A DNA stretch of 64,000 nucleotides from Desertimonas sp963732335 (GTDB taxonomy: Bacteria > Actinomycetota > Acidimicrobiia > Acidimicrobiales > Ilumatobacteraceae). Of this stretch, positions 18,134 to 28,186 are shown in pieces. Under the pieces are notes generated by a model. It was not told the DNA's origin. It was given only the letters and a program-made list of their open reading frames with translations, and made no database searches. The position numbers and the translations under genes are program-made. The stretch covers positions 124,001-188,000 of the forward strand of contig CAVSZO010000063.1 in assembly GCA_963732335.1 (NCBI GenBank), given 5' to 3'. Position 1 is the stretch's first letter. The number at the start of each line of letters is the position of its first letter.

Positions 18134-18432
18134 TCGTCAGCTCGTGCCGCGATGTGGGATGGCTTGCCATACCCATCTCCGTGAATCCAACCGGATCTGT
18201 CGATCGCCGCGCCGAGACGGACGCCAGATCGCGCACCCATAACGACGACCCAACGCACCTCGCCATAACTTCAATCAGGCATGGACGTCCGTTGTAGCAA
18301 CTGCCAGCCGGATCGCCCGGGGGCGACTCGCACGCCATCACCGTCTCGTTCGGTCGCGGTCTCGGCAGGCCACGAGCAGGCAGGTCTCGCTCGAGCGCTG
18401 CCAGGGCATCGAGTGCCCCGGCTTCGGTCCCG

Positions 18433-19283
18433 TCAGAAACCGATCGTTGGCGCTGCCGCAACGACGGCGAACATCGTGAGGGCCATCGAGAATCGGCCGA
18501 AACGCGCGGCTTCGTGGATGGTCGACACGAACCATTTCCGCTCACCAACCTCGAGTTGGCCAGCGTCGACGAGGTCATCGGCGAGGCTCGACATCGAGAA
18601 GCACCCCTCGGGCGCTGGTGACTCGTCCGGATCCCACGCATTCCAGTGCTGGGTGGCCGTCGTCCGAGCCACTAGTTCGAAGCCGAAGTCGGCGACGAGG
18701 TCGGCAAGCCGCCGCCCGACGTTGGATGGTCGGCCTCGTTCGGTCCTCATGGCGTCGCGGACTCGTGTCGCGAGATCGTCGTCACCGACGTCCAGCTCGA
18801 AGGTCGACCAGTCAGTATCGACAAGCGAGACGAGGCCACCTGGACGCAGCACCCGGGCCATCTCAGCCACCGCTGCTCCGGGATTGGACAGCCACTGCAG
18901 CGTCCGTTCGGATCGCACGACGTCGAAGCAGTCGTCCGGCTCGTCGAGTGCGACGGCGTCGCCCACCGCGAAGCGGACACGACATCTCGCGGTGCGCGCC
19001 CTCGACCAAGCCCCCGCGATCATCTCAGCAGAGGCGTCGACGCCGACCACCTCGCCCTCGGCGCCGAGGTCAGCGCCAGGCGCGAGGGCTGCATCGCCGA
19101 GGCCACAACCAACATCCAGAAGCCGCTGACCATGCTCGAGACTCAGCTGCTGCCGCTCCCATGCGCGCAGCCGCCGCGTCGCCTCCCCGCGGCGGTCGCG
19201 TCCATCGTCGAGAGGAGAACCGCGGCATTCGAGTCATCATCGACCCGCCCGTAGCCGAGCCCATGCGTCTCCTCCGCCTCCAT
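18433..19283 (-). pseudogene. Class I SAM-dependent methyltransferase, one frameshift
   Basis: The main frame encodes SAM motif II-IV sequence (VVGVDASAEMIAGA, CFDVVRSERTLQWLSNP, VLRPGGLVSLVDTDW). Motif I (LLDVGCGLGD) lies upstream in the same frame, but the natural N-terminus (MEAEETHGLGY from the ATG at 19283) is in another frame. Adding one G to the G-run at 19185-19188 (C on the plus strand) joins them into 283 residues, a usual length for Methyltransf_11/25 enzymes. The acceptor is unknown. Confidence 0.75.
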
Positions 19284-19497
19284 GCCATCGAGGCTAGGAC
19301 TCCGACTGTCGGCCCCACGTAGCCGCGGCGACCGAATCGGCGGAAAGTTCAGGTCAGACGGCTGGCTCGCGTTTCCGTGCGGCGCGTCCCACGACACCGA
19401 ATGTCGTAACAGAACGACACCGCGGAAACGGTCGCGGCGCGCTCCTAACGAAAACCTCTCGTGCATTTGCGCTCCTCCCCCAGAGCCGGCTGCGGGT

Positions 19498-20238
19498 TTA
19501 GATGCCGTATAGAGCGACGGCGCCGAGCCACGAGGCATACGACCCGGCGAATCCTTCCGACAGACGTGCGGCGGCCACGACGCGCAGCCACATGCCGAGC
19601 TCATCGGCGCCGATACTCCGTCGCTCGCTGCCGTAGCGCCGGACGTGGTCCATGAAGGACATCGTCGCCTTGTCCGTCGCGTTGGCCCGCAGGAGAATCG
19701 TCCGGGCGAAGTCCGCGGTGGTCGGCCCCGTCGCAGCGGCGACCCAGTCGATCACCTTCCAGCCCGTGTCGGTGACTATGACGTTGTCAGGATGGAAGTC
19801 GAAGTGGCACAGGCCGACGTCGCCCGCCCCTTCGGTGACGTAGCGGCTCAACTCCGACCTGGTCCTGTGGGGCAAGCCGCTTCGTTCGATCTCATCGGTG
19901 AGCCGAGCGACGAGCTCGGGTGAGCTTGGCACGTCCGCCGCGTGCAGCGCGATGTGGAGCTCGACGAACGCTTCGGCGAGCGGCTCAACGGACTCGCTCG
20001 ACCCAACCAGCTCGGCCAGAGCTGGTCCCTGGAGCCGACTCAGCACCAGTCCGTGGCGACCATCGACCACGGTCGTTGCGATCACATCCGGGACTGGCAG
20101 GCCACTACGGCCGACTTCGCGCAAGATCGTCGCCTCGTAGACAGCCACCCCGTCGAACTCCGGTCGATCGACCTTCACGACCGTCTCGTCGTCGACAGCG
20201 AAGACCTCGGCCATCCGGCCCGCACCGATGAGTTCCAT
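19498..20238 (-). CDS. Aminoglycoside-phosphotransferase-like kinase
   Basis: The 246-residue protein has an APH/choline-kinase fold: MELIGAGRMAEVF (P-loop-like), the ATP-binding Lys in VVKVDR, Brenner-type catalytic loop CHFDFHPDNVIV and metal-binding VIDW. It would phosphorylate a small hydroxyl compound, possibly an antibiotic, sugar or amino alcohol. It is short compared with true aminoglycoside kinases, but the catalytic residues are all present. It stands alone. Confidence 0.85.
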   Translation of the reverse strand: MELIGAGRMAEVFAVDDETVVKVDRPEFDGVAVYEATILREVGRSGLPVPDVIATTVVDGRHGLVLSRLQGPALAELVGSSESVEPLAEAFVELHIALHAADVPSSPELVARLTDEIERSGLPHRTRSELSRYVTEGAGDVGLCHFDFHPDNVIVTDTGWKVIDWVAAATGPTTADFARTILLRANATDKATMSFMDHVRRYGSERRSIGADELGMWLRVVAAARLSEGFAGSYASWLGAVALYGI

Positions 20239-20475
20239 CGCTCGACAGTCCTAGCGCCACCAGCCGCGGGGTGCCTGGTCGGGCACTCCCACGATCGCCG
20301 CCTGCTACACCAACGGCGACTCGCCGTTCGACGGGTCGATGCAGTAGCGGTTGGACGGCGTGTGAGCGCCGATCTGGCGGCCTGAACAGACGCGCCGGTG
20401 TTCCTTCAGACGCCGAAGACCGCTGCCCCTCGGAGGCGGGAGTCTCGGGCGCAAAGTAGGTCAGTCAGCGCCCGT

Positions 20476-20985
20476 TCACCGGTCGGTGTAGACGTAACGA
20501 CGCAGTCGCACGGAGGTATCTACGTCGGGAGCGTCGGGTGACATCGAGGCCGGTCGAGGCTGCTGCGGGTGGACGGTGTAACCGGCATCGAAACGCGTGC
20601 CGGGCACGTCGGTGCCGTAGCGCTTGGCTTGATAGTCGAAGCCGTAGTGGTCGAACAGACGCCGCTCGTGCTCGGGGGACAGACCCGACTCGGCGGACGT
20701 GCCGACGATGTCGAGTTCGTGGGGATCGACGTGAGGGGCGTCCTTGATGTGGTCTTTCGTCCACGGCAGACGCAGATAACCCTCGCTGGTGTCGAGGGTG
20801 GCCCCGGCGATCGGTACGAAACTCGTGTTCATCCCGAAGAACCCGGTGCGCAGGGCGAAGAACTCGGGGCGCCGGGAGATGTCGTCGTAGTACACGTCGG
20901 TGATCTCGCCGACCTTGTCGCCGTTGCGGTCGTAGGCATCGGTGCCGATCCAGCCCTCGTAGCTGGAGATGCTGGGCGTTTGCAT
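20476..20985 (-). CDS. PRC-barrel domain protein
   Basis: This 169-residue protein begins with a PRC-barrel domain: WIGTDAYDRNGDKVGEITDVYYDDISRRPEFFALRTG-type strands followed by FVPIAGA and YLRLPWTKDHIKDAP. The C-terminal half contains LSPEHERRLFDHYGFDY, common in actinobacterial PRC proteins of the photosynthetic-reaction-centre H/RimM superfamily. The role is unknown; such proteins are often stress-related. The ATG at 20985 follows a GAGGAG site. Confidence 0.85.
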   Translation of the reverse strand: MQTPSISSYEGWIGTDAYDRNGDKVGEITDVYYDDISRRPEFFALRTGFFGMNTSFVPIAGATLDTSEGYLRLPWTKDHIKDAPHVDPHELDIVGTSAESGLSPEHERRLFDHYGFDYQAKRYGTDVPGTRFDAGYTVHPQQPRPASMSPDAPDVDTSVRLRRYVYTDR

Positions 20986-21152
20986 GAGTGGATACTCCTC
21001 GGTTGGTCGTCTGATGGTCTGGGGTTGGGTGGTCGGCCCGTCAGTCCGAGTAGGGCGTTGGTTCCCGCCGTTGCGGGCACCTAGACGGCGAAGCGAGTTC
21101 GACCACGACAACCCCGATTACTCGCGACGACCCGATGAGCCGCCGTGGAACG

Positions 21153-21214
21153 TTGCGCCACCAGGCGCAAGTGACGCCGCGATGACCGGCGAATGAACAG
21201 ACCGGCGAATGAAC
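21153..21214. repeat. Short hairpin followed by a 15-nt tandem direct repeat
   Basis: TTGCGCC-ACCA-GGCGCAA is a perfect 7-bp stem at 21153-21170. GACCGGCGAATGAAC then occurs at 21184 and 21200, one base apart. Both lie in the spacer upstream of a small membrane-protein gene. Their role is unknown. Confidence 0.55.
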
Positions 21215-21567
21215 TGTTGGTGCAGGGCATTGTCGCTTCATCCGGGACGTGGAATCTTGATCAGTGGTGCGAGCCTGGCAGGTGGACCGCTCGGGGCGCT
21301 GATGTTGTTTGCGCTGTTTTGCTGCTCCCTGGTCGTTGCCGTTGCCGGCGGCTGGGCGGCCGGACGTCACGAAGAGCGAATCCTCGACGAGATCGCTGCC
21401 GACGCTTCACAGCGGCGCCGCGTCGCAGGCTGCCCAACCCGTGCGACGCGCTGCTCGCGCAGCGAGCCGTCATCGCCCACGTCCTCGCCGAGTTCGGGTC
21501 GTCGTTTCGGCAGACCCGCGCCGCCAACGAAGCCGCGGATAGTCGGCGGCGGGTGAGTTCAGCCTGA
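21209..21567 (+). pseudogene. Small membrane protein, probable single-base deletion
   Basis: The first frame encodes a membrane helix (LMLFALFCCSLVVAVAGGWAAG) followed by RHEERILDEIAADASQRR. Near 21420 the sensible reading moves to another frame (RLPNPCDALLAQRAVIAHVLAEFGSS and on to the stop at 21567). Adding one base gives about 119 residues. No family is recognised. The ATG at 21302, directly before the helix, is an alternative start. Confidence 0.4.
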
Positions 21568-22151
21568 GCCGCGACCCGGCTCCGCGCTGTCGAGGTCTAC
21601 CCACAGTGGCGATGACGACGGCCAACGTGACAAGCCGACGCCGACCACAACACCCACAACCAATTCGACACCTCCGATCTGTTGGCACCTCGACGGCACC
21701 CCTCTCGCCAGCGCGGCTGGACGAGGCGGGCGGCCGCCGTTCTCAGCGACGTCCACGTTCTTCGCAACTGACGCTCAGCCACTCGCATCGGAGATGCGCT
21801 AGACGTGACTGCTCGCCACGGCAAGCAGTCACGGCGAGCGCGAGCTCGTCAGAAGGTCCGTAGCTGATGCCGTTATCTCAGATTCCGAACCCCGCCAAGG
21901 TTGCGGACCTGCTGCACACCATCGGCGGTAGGTGCACGGCAGCGGGTTCCGTTGGCAAGCGCGCCGACGGAGTCAAGAGGTTCCGGCGATCGGACCGTGG
22001 CCGCATCGAACGGAACTACCGAACCACAGCACCGAATCACGGGCGACGCCTTGGCACAAGCCGCTGCGAACGAACGCAGGCATCACCGCGCCAGTGAGAC
22101 GGCCCATATGGACCGGTTGCATCACCTTCCGCACCAGTGAAGCGGACGACG
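21568..22151. other. Non-coding stretch
   Basis: No frame on either strand looks coding: open frames here are short, rich in Arg/Pro/Ser and lack a start region. It separates two small genes. Confidence 0.6.
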
Positions 22152-22469
22152 TCACCCGTTGATGCGCTCGATCGCGGCTGCGATCACTGGCATCGCTGAC
22201 TCGAGGTCATGGACAGGTCGGGTCTCGATTTCCAAGAACTCTTCGAGTGCGAGGGCGGTCTCCAGGCCGAAGGCCAGCGCTGAGTCGCTATCGGCGATCC
22301 GATTGACCGCGAAACCGCCGGAGCCATCGCTGTACAGATACCAGCACAGCCGCTCGACATCGGGGTTCTCGGCCAGGTCGGCCTCGATCTTGCCCCAGAT
22401 TGCCATCATCCGTTTGACCGCGTCGGGCCCGATCGGCCGCGACTTCCACGTCGTGCACAGCAACATCAC
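22152..22469 (-). CDS. DUF3303-like small protein
   Basis: The 105-residue protein has the ferredoxin-like pattern of DUF3303: MMLLCTTWKSRPIGPDAVKRMM at the start, VERLCWYLYSDGSGGFAVNRIADSD in the middle and an acidic helix after FLEIETRPV. Its length fits the family. The function is unknown. A short coding-looking gene lies upstream on the same strand. Confidence 0.7.
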   Translation of the reverse strand: MMLLCTTWKSRPIGPDAVKRMMAIWGKIEADLAENPDVERLCWYLYSDGSGGFAVNRIADSDSALAFGLETALALEEFLEIETRPVHDLESAMPVIAAAIERING

Positions 22470-22541
22470 GTGTCCCCTTTTCCTCCTTGCGGAGATAGGA
22501 GCAGCAGCGTACGCACGCTCGCGGGATGCCGACGCGGTTTG

Positions 22542-22917
22542 TCATGGTCCTTTGGCTCCGGCTGCGTCTAGACGTCTCGTCGCGGTAGCCGACCAGGGTG
22601 TCGACAAGTCGACACCGATCGTGGTTTGTGCCCGATCTGCACAGTCGTGCAGGAGTGTGACGACAGCCCGTGCCGCGTTGGCGACGGCGACCGGGTCGTC
22701 TGGCAGGCAGTAGGTGTCGGCGAGGTCGGCAGGTAACGCGTAAGGCTCGTGGTCGAGCAGGCTGGTCAAGCCGTAACCAGCGTCGGGGATCCGGTTGGCA
22801 GCGGCGAAGAGTCGCAGCGCCCATTCGCGAACCTGATCGAGCATTCTGCGCTGCCGTTCGAGGGGGCATATCGTCGGCCGTGGCGACGACCGATCCGCTC
22901 TGTGCGAGCCTGATCAA
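22542..22917 (-). pseudogene. Hypothetical protein with one frameshift
   Basis: The intact-looking frame gives MLDQVREWALRLFAAANRIPDAGYG, LLDHEPYALP and DDPVAVANAARAVVTLLHDC. Upstream the coding signal continues in another frame (LIRLAQSGSVVATADDM). Removing one base from the five-G run at 22862-22866 joins them as DDMPLERQRRMLDQ and gives 124 residues from a TTG at 22917. No family is recognised; it is probably a soluble helical protein. Confidence 0.5.
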
Positions 22918-23052
22918 GGACCCGTCGTCTATCCTGCGGACTCCGATCGCGCAATGGTTCCCAAACCACCTGTCGCGAACCGTTCCAGCCGGCCGTGCGT
23001 AGTGATCACCAGTGAGGGGGACGCCGATTCGGGCGTCGTGGGAGGAGGAGCG

Positions 23053-24147
23053 ATGAGCAAGCCGGTTGCGAGACGAGCACGGCTGATCACCGTCGGAGTT
23101 GCGCTGGCGGGCGTGTCGACGTCGCTGCTGGCCCTGCCGCCGAATGCGCTCGCCGCGATGCTCGTCGACCGGGCGGAGCTCGACCCCGACGAAGGCCTCA
23201 GAGTCGAGGGTGAGGATGCGGTACCGAATGCCGTTGTGTGGGTCACATCGGCGCAGTCGTCGGCCAGCAGCCCCGCCGATGAGGACGGTCGTTTCCGGGT
23301 GCTTGCCGCCAACTTCCAGTCGAGCAACTGCCAGGCGACCGTCACTGACGGTGCGACGTCGGTGCAAGTGTCACTCGACGAGTGCACTCCGACGCCGCCG
23401 ACGACCACTCCGCCGCCGACGACGACCATGCCACCCACGACGACGACCACCACGACGACGACAACGGCGCCACCGACAACTACAACGACATCACCAACGA
23501 CGACGACCACGACGCCACCTACGACGACCACGACGACAACAACGACGACGCCACCGACAACGACGACGACCACGACAACAACCACGACAAGCACGACAAC
23601 CACCACGACGACGACACCGCCGCCAACGCTGGGGACGTTCGCCGATCTCCACGACCTCGTGCCGCACCGTTGCTACGTCGCGGCGACCAGCACCGTGGTC
23701 GCCGACTCGGTGGTCATCGGGATCGAGAACGGTGGTGCCGTCCCGGGAACCTTCCAAAGAAAGGCGTGCATCGCGGCGACCACGGCGTTCAACCCGGGGA
23801 GCGTCGGCGACACGTTCACCGTGACCGTCACGGCTCCGCCCGGCATGACCATCAGCCGCGTTCAGTACGTGCAGTCCGGCAACCGATTGCTGGAACGGAG
23901 CACCTACTGGCGGGCGAGCGGCACCGGTGAGTTGACGGCCGGCGGTGCCAGCGTCCCGTTCAGCTTCACCACGCCCAGCCTCGCCCGCTCGATCGACCTG
24001 ACCGGCCAAAACGTGGAGAGCACGACGATCTCGGTGTCGATCTCGATGAGCGCTGGCCGCAGCGCCAACCAACCACGGGTCACCAACCCGCCGGGATCGG
24101 CGTCCATCTCGGTGACGAGCGCCAGGATCATCGTCGAGTACGCCTGA
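23053..24147 (+). CDS. Secreted protein with long Thr/Pro linker
   Basis: This 364-residue protein starts at 23053 behind a GGAGGAGG site and has a signal peptide (RRARLITVGVALAGVSTSLLALP, ending near Ala35). A first domain of about 75 residues with paired Cys (NCQATV, DECTPTP) is followed by a linker of about 80 residues made almost only of Thr and Pro. A C-terminal beta-rich domain (HRCYVAATSTVVADSV, RKACIAATTAF, SVSISMSAGR) ends it. Thr/Pro linkers of this kind are frequent in secreted acidimicrobial proteins. The C-terminal domain resembles no family I can name. Long ACG/ACC triplet runs in the DNA are repeat-prone. Confidence 0.8.
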   Translation: MSKPVARRARLITVGVALAGVSTSLLALPPNALAAMLVDRAELDPDEGLRVEGEDAVPNAVVWVTSAQSSASSPADEDGRFRVLAANFQSSNCQATVTDGATSVQVSLDECTPTPPTTTPPPTTTMPPTTTTTTTTTTAPPTTTTTSPTTTTTTPPTTTTTTTTTTPPTTTTTTTTTTTSTTTTTTTTPPPTLGTFADLHDLVPHRCYVAATSTVVADSVVIGIENGGAVPGTFQRKACIAATTAFNPGSVGDTFTVTVTAPPGMTISRVQYVQSGNRLLERSTYWRASGTGELTAGGASVPFSFTTPSLARSIDLTGQNVESTTISVSISMSAGRSANQPRVTNPPGSASISVTSARIIVEYA

Positions 24148-25131
24148 CCGGCGGGCGCAGAGTCCCGCCCTACGGGTCGTACAGGGAGACACGGACAGCG
24201 CCAGGCCCGAACTGCCGCTCGGCACAGCGTCCCCCAACTCGTGCAGACCCGGCGAGCGCGCGCCCCGAACGTTCACACCGAATGCCGCCTCGCGAGCGCG
24301 ACGAGCCGTGCCAGATGCGGTTGCCGACATGACGGCGGCGACGAGCACCGAACGACGAGGCTGAGCCCGTCGAGACGCACGCCGAACTCACTGGCATTTC
24401 TTGCTTCCGCAACGATCTGCCGGCGGTGGCCGGGATTCGTTGTGGTGATGTTCGTAGGGCCCACCTGCAGGTAGGCGCGGAGCAACGTTGCGGGCGCGCA
24501 CGGGCGTCTCAGACGAGTGTTGCCGCGTCGACAGGACCGTTGCTGCGGACCTGCGCACGCCGGCTCCGATCGGGTAGGAGGCGGTCGTTTGCGTCGGCTT
24601 ACTCCCGGGGTTGGAGTCCTTGATCCGTTTGGGCGCCGGGCGGATACTGGGCACTAGAGCCTCGCCCCGCGGCAAGGAAGGGGACGACATGGCGGATGGA
24701 ACAGTCGTTTCGTTGGGCCTTACTCGGTGACGACCGCGGTGGAGTTCGGCGCCGACGGGTCGGCGTGTCGGATCGGTGGCCCGGTGGTTGGTCGCGGGCT
24801 TGACCCCGAATCGCGGAGACGGGAGTGCGGCACGTGGTGGGGGTGACTCGGGCGACTGCCGTGCCGTCCGCATCGGGTGTCGAAGGCGCTGACCACACCC
24901 ACCGCCCGCGGTTGCACGCAAGGGTTCCGGGATGAACGATGACGACACCGTGCGATCGTTGGACGAGGAGCAGCGCGGCCAGCGATCCGGTCCGCCGTTT
25001 CGGCGCTCGAGCGGTCGCAGGCCGATCGTCAGCGAGTCTGGTGACCTCACCCGGAGCGGCTCGAGATCACCGCGTCGGATGATGTGGCGTTTCGCTGTTG
25101 CCCACCGGTGGCGGTTGAGATTGGGCGTGTG
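24148..25131. other. Long non-coding or decayed stretch
   Basis: Nearly 1 kb shows no convincing gene. It holds a CACTGGCAT motif at 24389 that recurs in other spacers, and a 66-codon open frame from 24932 whose TGA overlaps the next ATG by one base (TGATG). That frame has no recognisable product but may help translation of the downstream gene. Confidence 0.55.
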
Positions 25132-27333
25132 ATGGACCTCGGTGGTCAGCCGGCGTCGGCGGCTACATCGCCGGCGCTGGTCGGCGCCGGTGAGGTTGGG
25201 CGCTCGTCTCGGCGGCGGCGTCCGTCGGGGCGGCCTCCTCCGTTGTCGCGTCCTTTGCAGACCACCGGGATCGGTTGGTTGATCGGTTTTGTGCTGGCGG
25301 TGGGGTCGTCGCTGGTGATCTTCACTGGTGAACTGCGTGGTCCGGCGGTGGCGGTCACCGTGGTCGACGATGCGGTCGTGCGGTGGCTGGCCGGGTTGGA
25401 CGGTCCCGGTCTGTCGACGACGATGAAGGTTCTGGCGGTGCCGGGTTCGTGGCCGGCGATCACGGTGTTGGCGTGGGGTCTGTTGCTGGCGTTGATCGTC
25501 CTGCGACGGTTGCGGCATCTGCTCGTCGTGGTCGCCGCGTGGACGCTGCAGGGCTTCCTCATTCAGTACGTGCTGGGACCGATGCTGCGTCGGCCTCGAC
25601 CGTTCGGGGTGGTGTTCCGGACCGATTGGTACGCCTGGGCGTTGCCATCCGAGCCGATGGCCGCCCTGGCGGTCACCCTCGTCGGGATCTTGTACGGTCT
25701 GGTGCCAGAGGGTCGCTGGCGTCAGCGTGGCAAATGGACCGCCGTGGTGGCGGTGGCGCTGGTTGCCGTTGCGCGGATGAGCCTCGGGGTGGAGGCGCCC
25801 ACCGATGTGGTCGTAGGTGTGGTGATCGGGGTGACGATCGCGTTGCTCGGCTTTCGATGGTTCACCCCGAACGAGGTGTTCCCGGTGACCTACCGGCGGG
25901 GACGGGCCGCCCACTTGGACATCGGTGGCGCACGCGGCGAGGCGATCCGCCGGGCACTAGAAGATCAACTCGGGTTGGTCGTCGAAGAGGTCGAACCGTT
26001 CGGCTTGGCCGGGTCGGCCGGGTCGACGCCGCTGCGCATCAAGACCGCGAGCGCCCCGAGCGTGTGGTTGTTCGGCAAGTTGTATGCCCGCAGCCATTTG
26101 CGTGCCGACCGCTGGTACAAGCTCGGCCGCGAACTGCTGTATGGCCGGTTGGAGGACGAGAAGCCCTTCCACACCGTGCGACGGCTGGTGCAACAGGAGG
26201 ACTACGCCCTGCACAAGCTGCACCTCGCCGGCCTCCCGACGCCGTGGCCTTACGGCTTCGTCGAGCTCACCCCCGAGCGGGAGTACTTGCTGGTCACCGA
26301 GTTCTTCGACCATGCGACCGAACTCGGCGACGCCGACATCGACGAACAAGTGGTCGACGACGGCCTGGCGCTGGTCCGCAAGCTGTGGGACAGCGGGCTG
26401 GCCCACCGCGACATCAAACCAGCCAACCTCCTCGTCCGCGACGGCCACTTGCTGCTGATCGACGTGGCGTTCGTGCAGGCCCGTCCGAGCCCGTGGCGCC
26501 AAGCCGTCGACCTGGCCAACATGATGCTGTGCCTGGCGTTACGGTCCGATCCCGAACTGGTTTACCAGCGGGCACTGCGCCAGTTCAGCGTCGCCGAGAT
26601 CAGCGAAGCGTTCGCCGCTGCCCGAGGACTCGCCCTGCCCTCCCAGCTACGCCACATGCTGCGCGACCAGGGCCGGGATCTTCACGCCGAATTTCTCGAC
26701 CTGCTCCCCGCCCGGCCCGAACCGATCAGGATCCAACGCTGGAGCGCCCGCCGCCTCGTCCTGCTGGTGTTGATGATCCCGACGGCGATCCTCCTCGCCG
26801 TCGCGTTCCGGGCCGTGCTCGTCAACAGTGACGCCACCCTGACGCCGCTGGGCGGCTACAGCCCCGGTTGCGAGCAGCTCGAACCGCTTTGGCTTGAGGC
26901 CCAATCAGTGCCCTCGGCCTCACTCGTCCCCTGCGTCCGATCACTGCCAGACGGCTGGTCACGCGGTGCTGCCAACGTCCGCAACGGCTGGTCAAGGTTC
27001 ACCCTCGACCACGACCGCCTCGGAAAACCGGCCCTCGTCGTCCGGCTCTCCGCCCACTGCGACACCACTGGGGCGACCCCGACGCCACCAGACCAGCCGG
27101 GAACTCGACGATACGAACGCACCGCTACCGGCGATTCAGCGCAGACCACCTGGCACACCGTGTTTCCCGGAGGCTGCGTCACCGCCCAGCTCCGAGCTGG
27201 AAGCAACACCGACCAAACCGTCATCGACGAGGCGGCAGCCGCCATCGGCTTTACGACGCGCTCCACCCTTCAACAAGCACTCGAGCAACGCTCCAACGGA
27301 CGACTCCACCTCGACCCCAGCGAAACCAACTAG
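25132..27333 (+). CDS. PAP2-like membrane domain fused to a protein-kinase-like domain
   Basis: The 733-residue protein starts with about six membrane helices matching the PAP2 phosphatase layout (LRRPRPF, LPSEP, SLGVEAPTDVVVG). A kinase-like domain follows (about 275-530) with HRDIKPANLLV and LLIDVAF, keeping the catalytic Asp, the Asn and the metal-binding Asp. A last membrane helix (RLVLLVLMIPTAILLAVAFRAV) precedes an extracytoplasmic domain of about 160 residues with several Cys. The PAP2 motifs lack both catalytic His residues (PSGH reads PSEP, and the GVHYPSD-type motif reads GVEAPTD), so lipid phosphatase activity is doubtful. A membrane-anchored kinase for a lipid, glycan or protein is inferred. 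Confidence 0.83.
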   Translation: MDLGGQPASAATSPALVGAGEVGRSSRRRRPSGRPPPLSRPLQTTGIGWLIGFVLAVGSSLVIFTGELRGPAVAVTVVDDAVVRWLAGLDGPGLSTTMKVLAVPGSWPAITVLAWGLLLALIVLRRLRHLLVVVAAWTLQGFLIQYVLGPMLRRPRPFGVVFRTDWYAWALPSEPMAALAVTLVGILYGLVPEGRWRQRGKWTAVVAVALVAVARMSLGVEAPTDVVVGVVIGVTIALLGFRWFTPNEVFPVTYRRGRAAHLDIGGARGEAIRRALEDQLGLVVEEVEPFGLAGSAGSTPLRIKTASAPSVWLFGKLYARSHLRADRWYKLGRELLYGRLEDEKPFHTVRRLVQQEDYALHKLHLAGLPTPWPYGFVELTPEREYLLVTEFFDHATELGDADIDEQVVDDGLALVRKLWDSGLAHRDIKPANLLVRDGHLLLIDVAFVQARPSPWRQAVDLANMMLCLALRSDPELVYQRALRQFSVAEISEAFAAARGLALPSQLRHMLRDQGRDLHAEFLDLLPARPEPIRIQRWSARRLVLLVLMIPTAILLAVAFRAVLVNSDATLTPLGGYSPGCEQLEPLWLEAQSVPSASLVPCVRSLPDGWSRGAANVRNGWSRFTLDHDRLGKPALVVRLSAHCDTTGATPTPPDQPGTRRYERTATGDSAQTTWHTVFPGGCVTAQLRAGSNTDQTVIDEAAAAIGFTTRSTLQQALEQRSNGRLHLDPSETN

Positions 27334-27498
27334 GAGACCGCTGAGGGATCATCACGTCGGATGCGATGGCCGAGCCGGCGAGTCCCACCGCAAGGTCAGT
27401 GAATGACTGTGGACTGAACCGATCCGGCGGATCGGTGCCGACGCCGCGATCACTCCGATTACAACGACGGCCAGAATGACCTTCTCGATCGGTCCTGT

Positions 27499-28003
27499 TT
27501 CTCTGCCCATCTGGCCGAGATCTACGGCGCCTCGGTGTCGAAAGAGACGGTGACGAGGATCACTGAACGGGTCGTCGAGCAGATGACGGCGTGGCAGAAC
27601 CGGCCGCTGGATCCGGTGTATCCGGTGGTGTTCATCGACGCCATCAACGTCAAGATCCGCGAGGGCCAGGTGGCCAACCGGCCGATCTACGTGGCGATCG
27701 GCGTCACCGTCGACGGGGAACGGGACATCGTGGGCTTATGGGCCGGCGACGGTGGCTGGGGAGGGCGCCAAGTACTGGCTGACGGTGCTCACCGAGATCC
27801 AGCAACCGCGGCACCGCCGACGTGTGCATCGTCGTGTGCGACGGGCTCAAAGGGCTGCCCGAGGCGGTCAACACGGTGTGGCCGCAAGCGATCGTGCAGA
27901 CCTGTGTCGTGCACCTGATCCGCAACAGCTTCCGCTACGCCAGCCGCAAGGACTGGCCGGCGATCGCCAAGGATCTCAAGCCGATCTACACCGCCCCGAC
28001 GCT
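27499..28003 (+). pseudogene. IS256-family transposase fragment, frameshifted
   Basis: Three frames spell a central piece of an IS256-type transposase: SAHLAEIYGASVSKETVTRITERV, VFIDAINVKIREGQV (with a catalytic Asp), GEGAKYWLTVLTEIQ, NRGTADVCIVVCDGLKGLPEAV and YASRKDWPAIAKDLKPIYTAPT. One extra base near 27757 and one at 27803 separate the frames. Both the N-terminal third and the C-terminal catalytic Glu region are missing, and no inverted repeats were seen, so it is a dead remnant. Confidence 0.85.
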
Positions 28004-28186
28004 CCGGACGTGCCAACGCCACAACGAGCCCGATCGTGAGCAACGTCATCACGACCAGTAGGACCATTCGAACGGCGCGAAGCAGCAACTCGAAAGCTTG
28101 CGACTGTCGGCGTCGTGCTCCTCGCGAGCGGTGAGGGGGTCGACCGGCGGGCGCCAGTTCCGCCAGTCAGCTCAGGGCTGGCGGCG

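Noticed and set aside
23394..23632. Repetitive triplet DNA that could suggest a CRISPR or satellite array
   Set aside because: It is the coding part for the Thr/Pro linker of a secreted protein; there are no spacers or direct repeats of CRISPR size.
24388..25914. Long minus-strand open frame of 508 codons
   Set aside because: Its product is rich in Arg, Pro, His and Gln, and it is antisense to the PAP2-like/kinase gene and its spacer; it is a GC-rich shadow frame.
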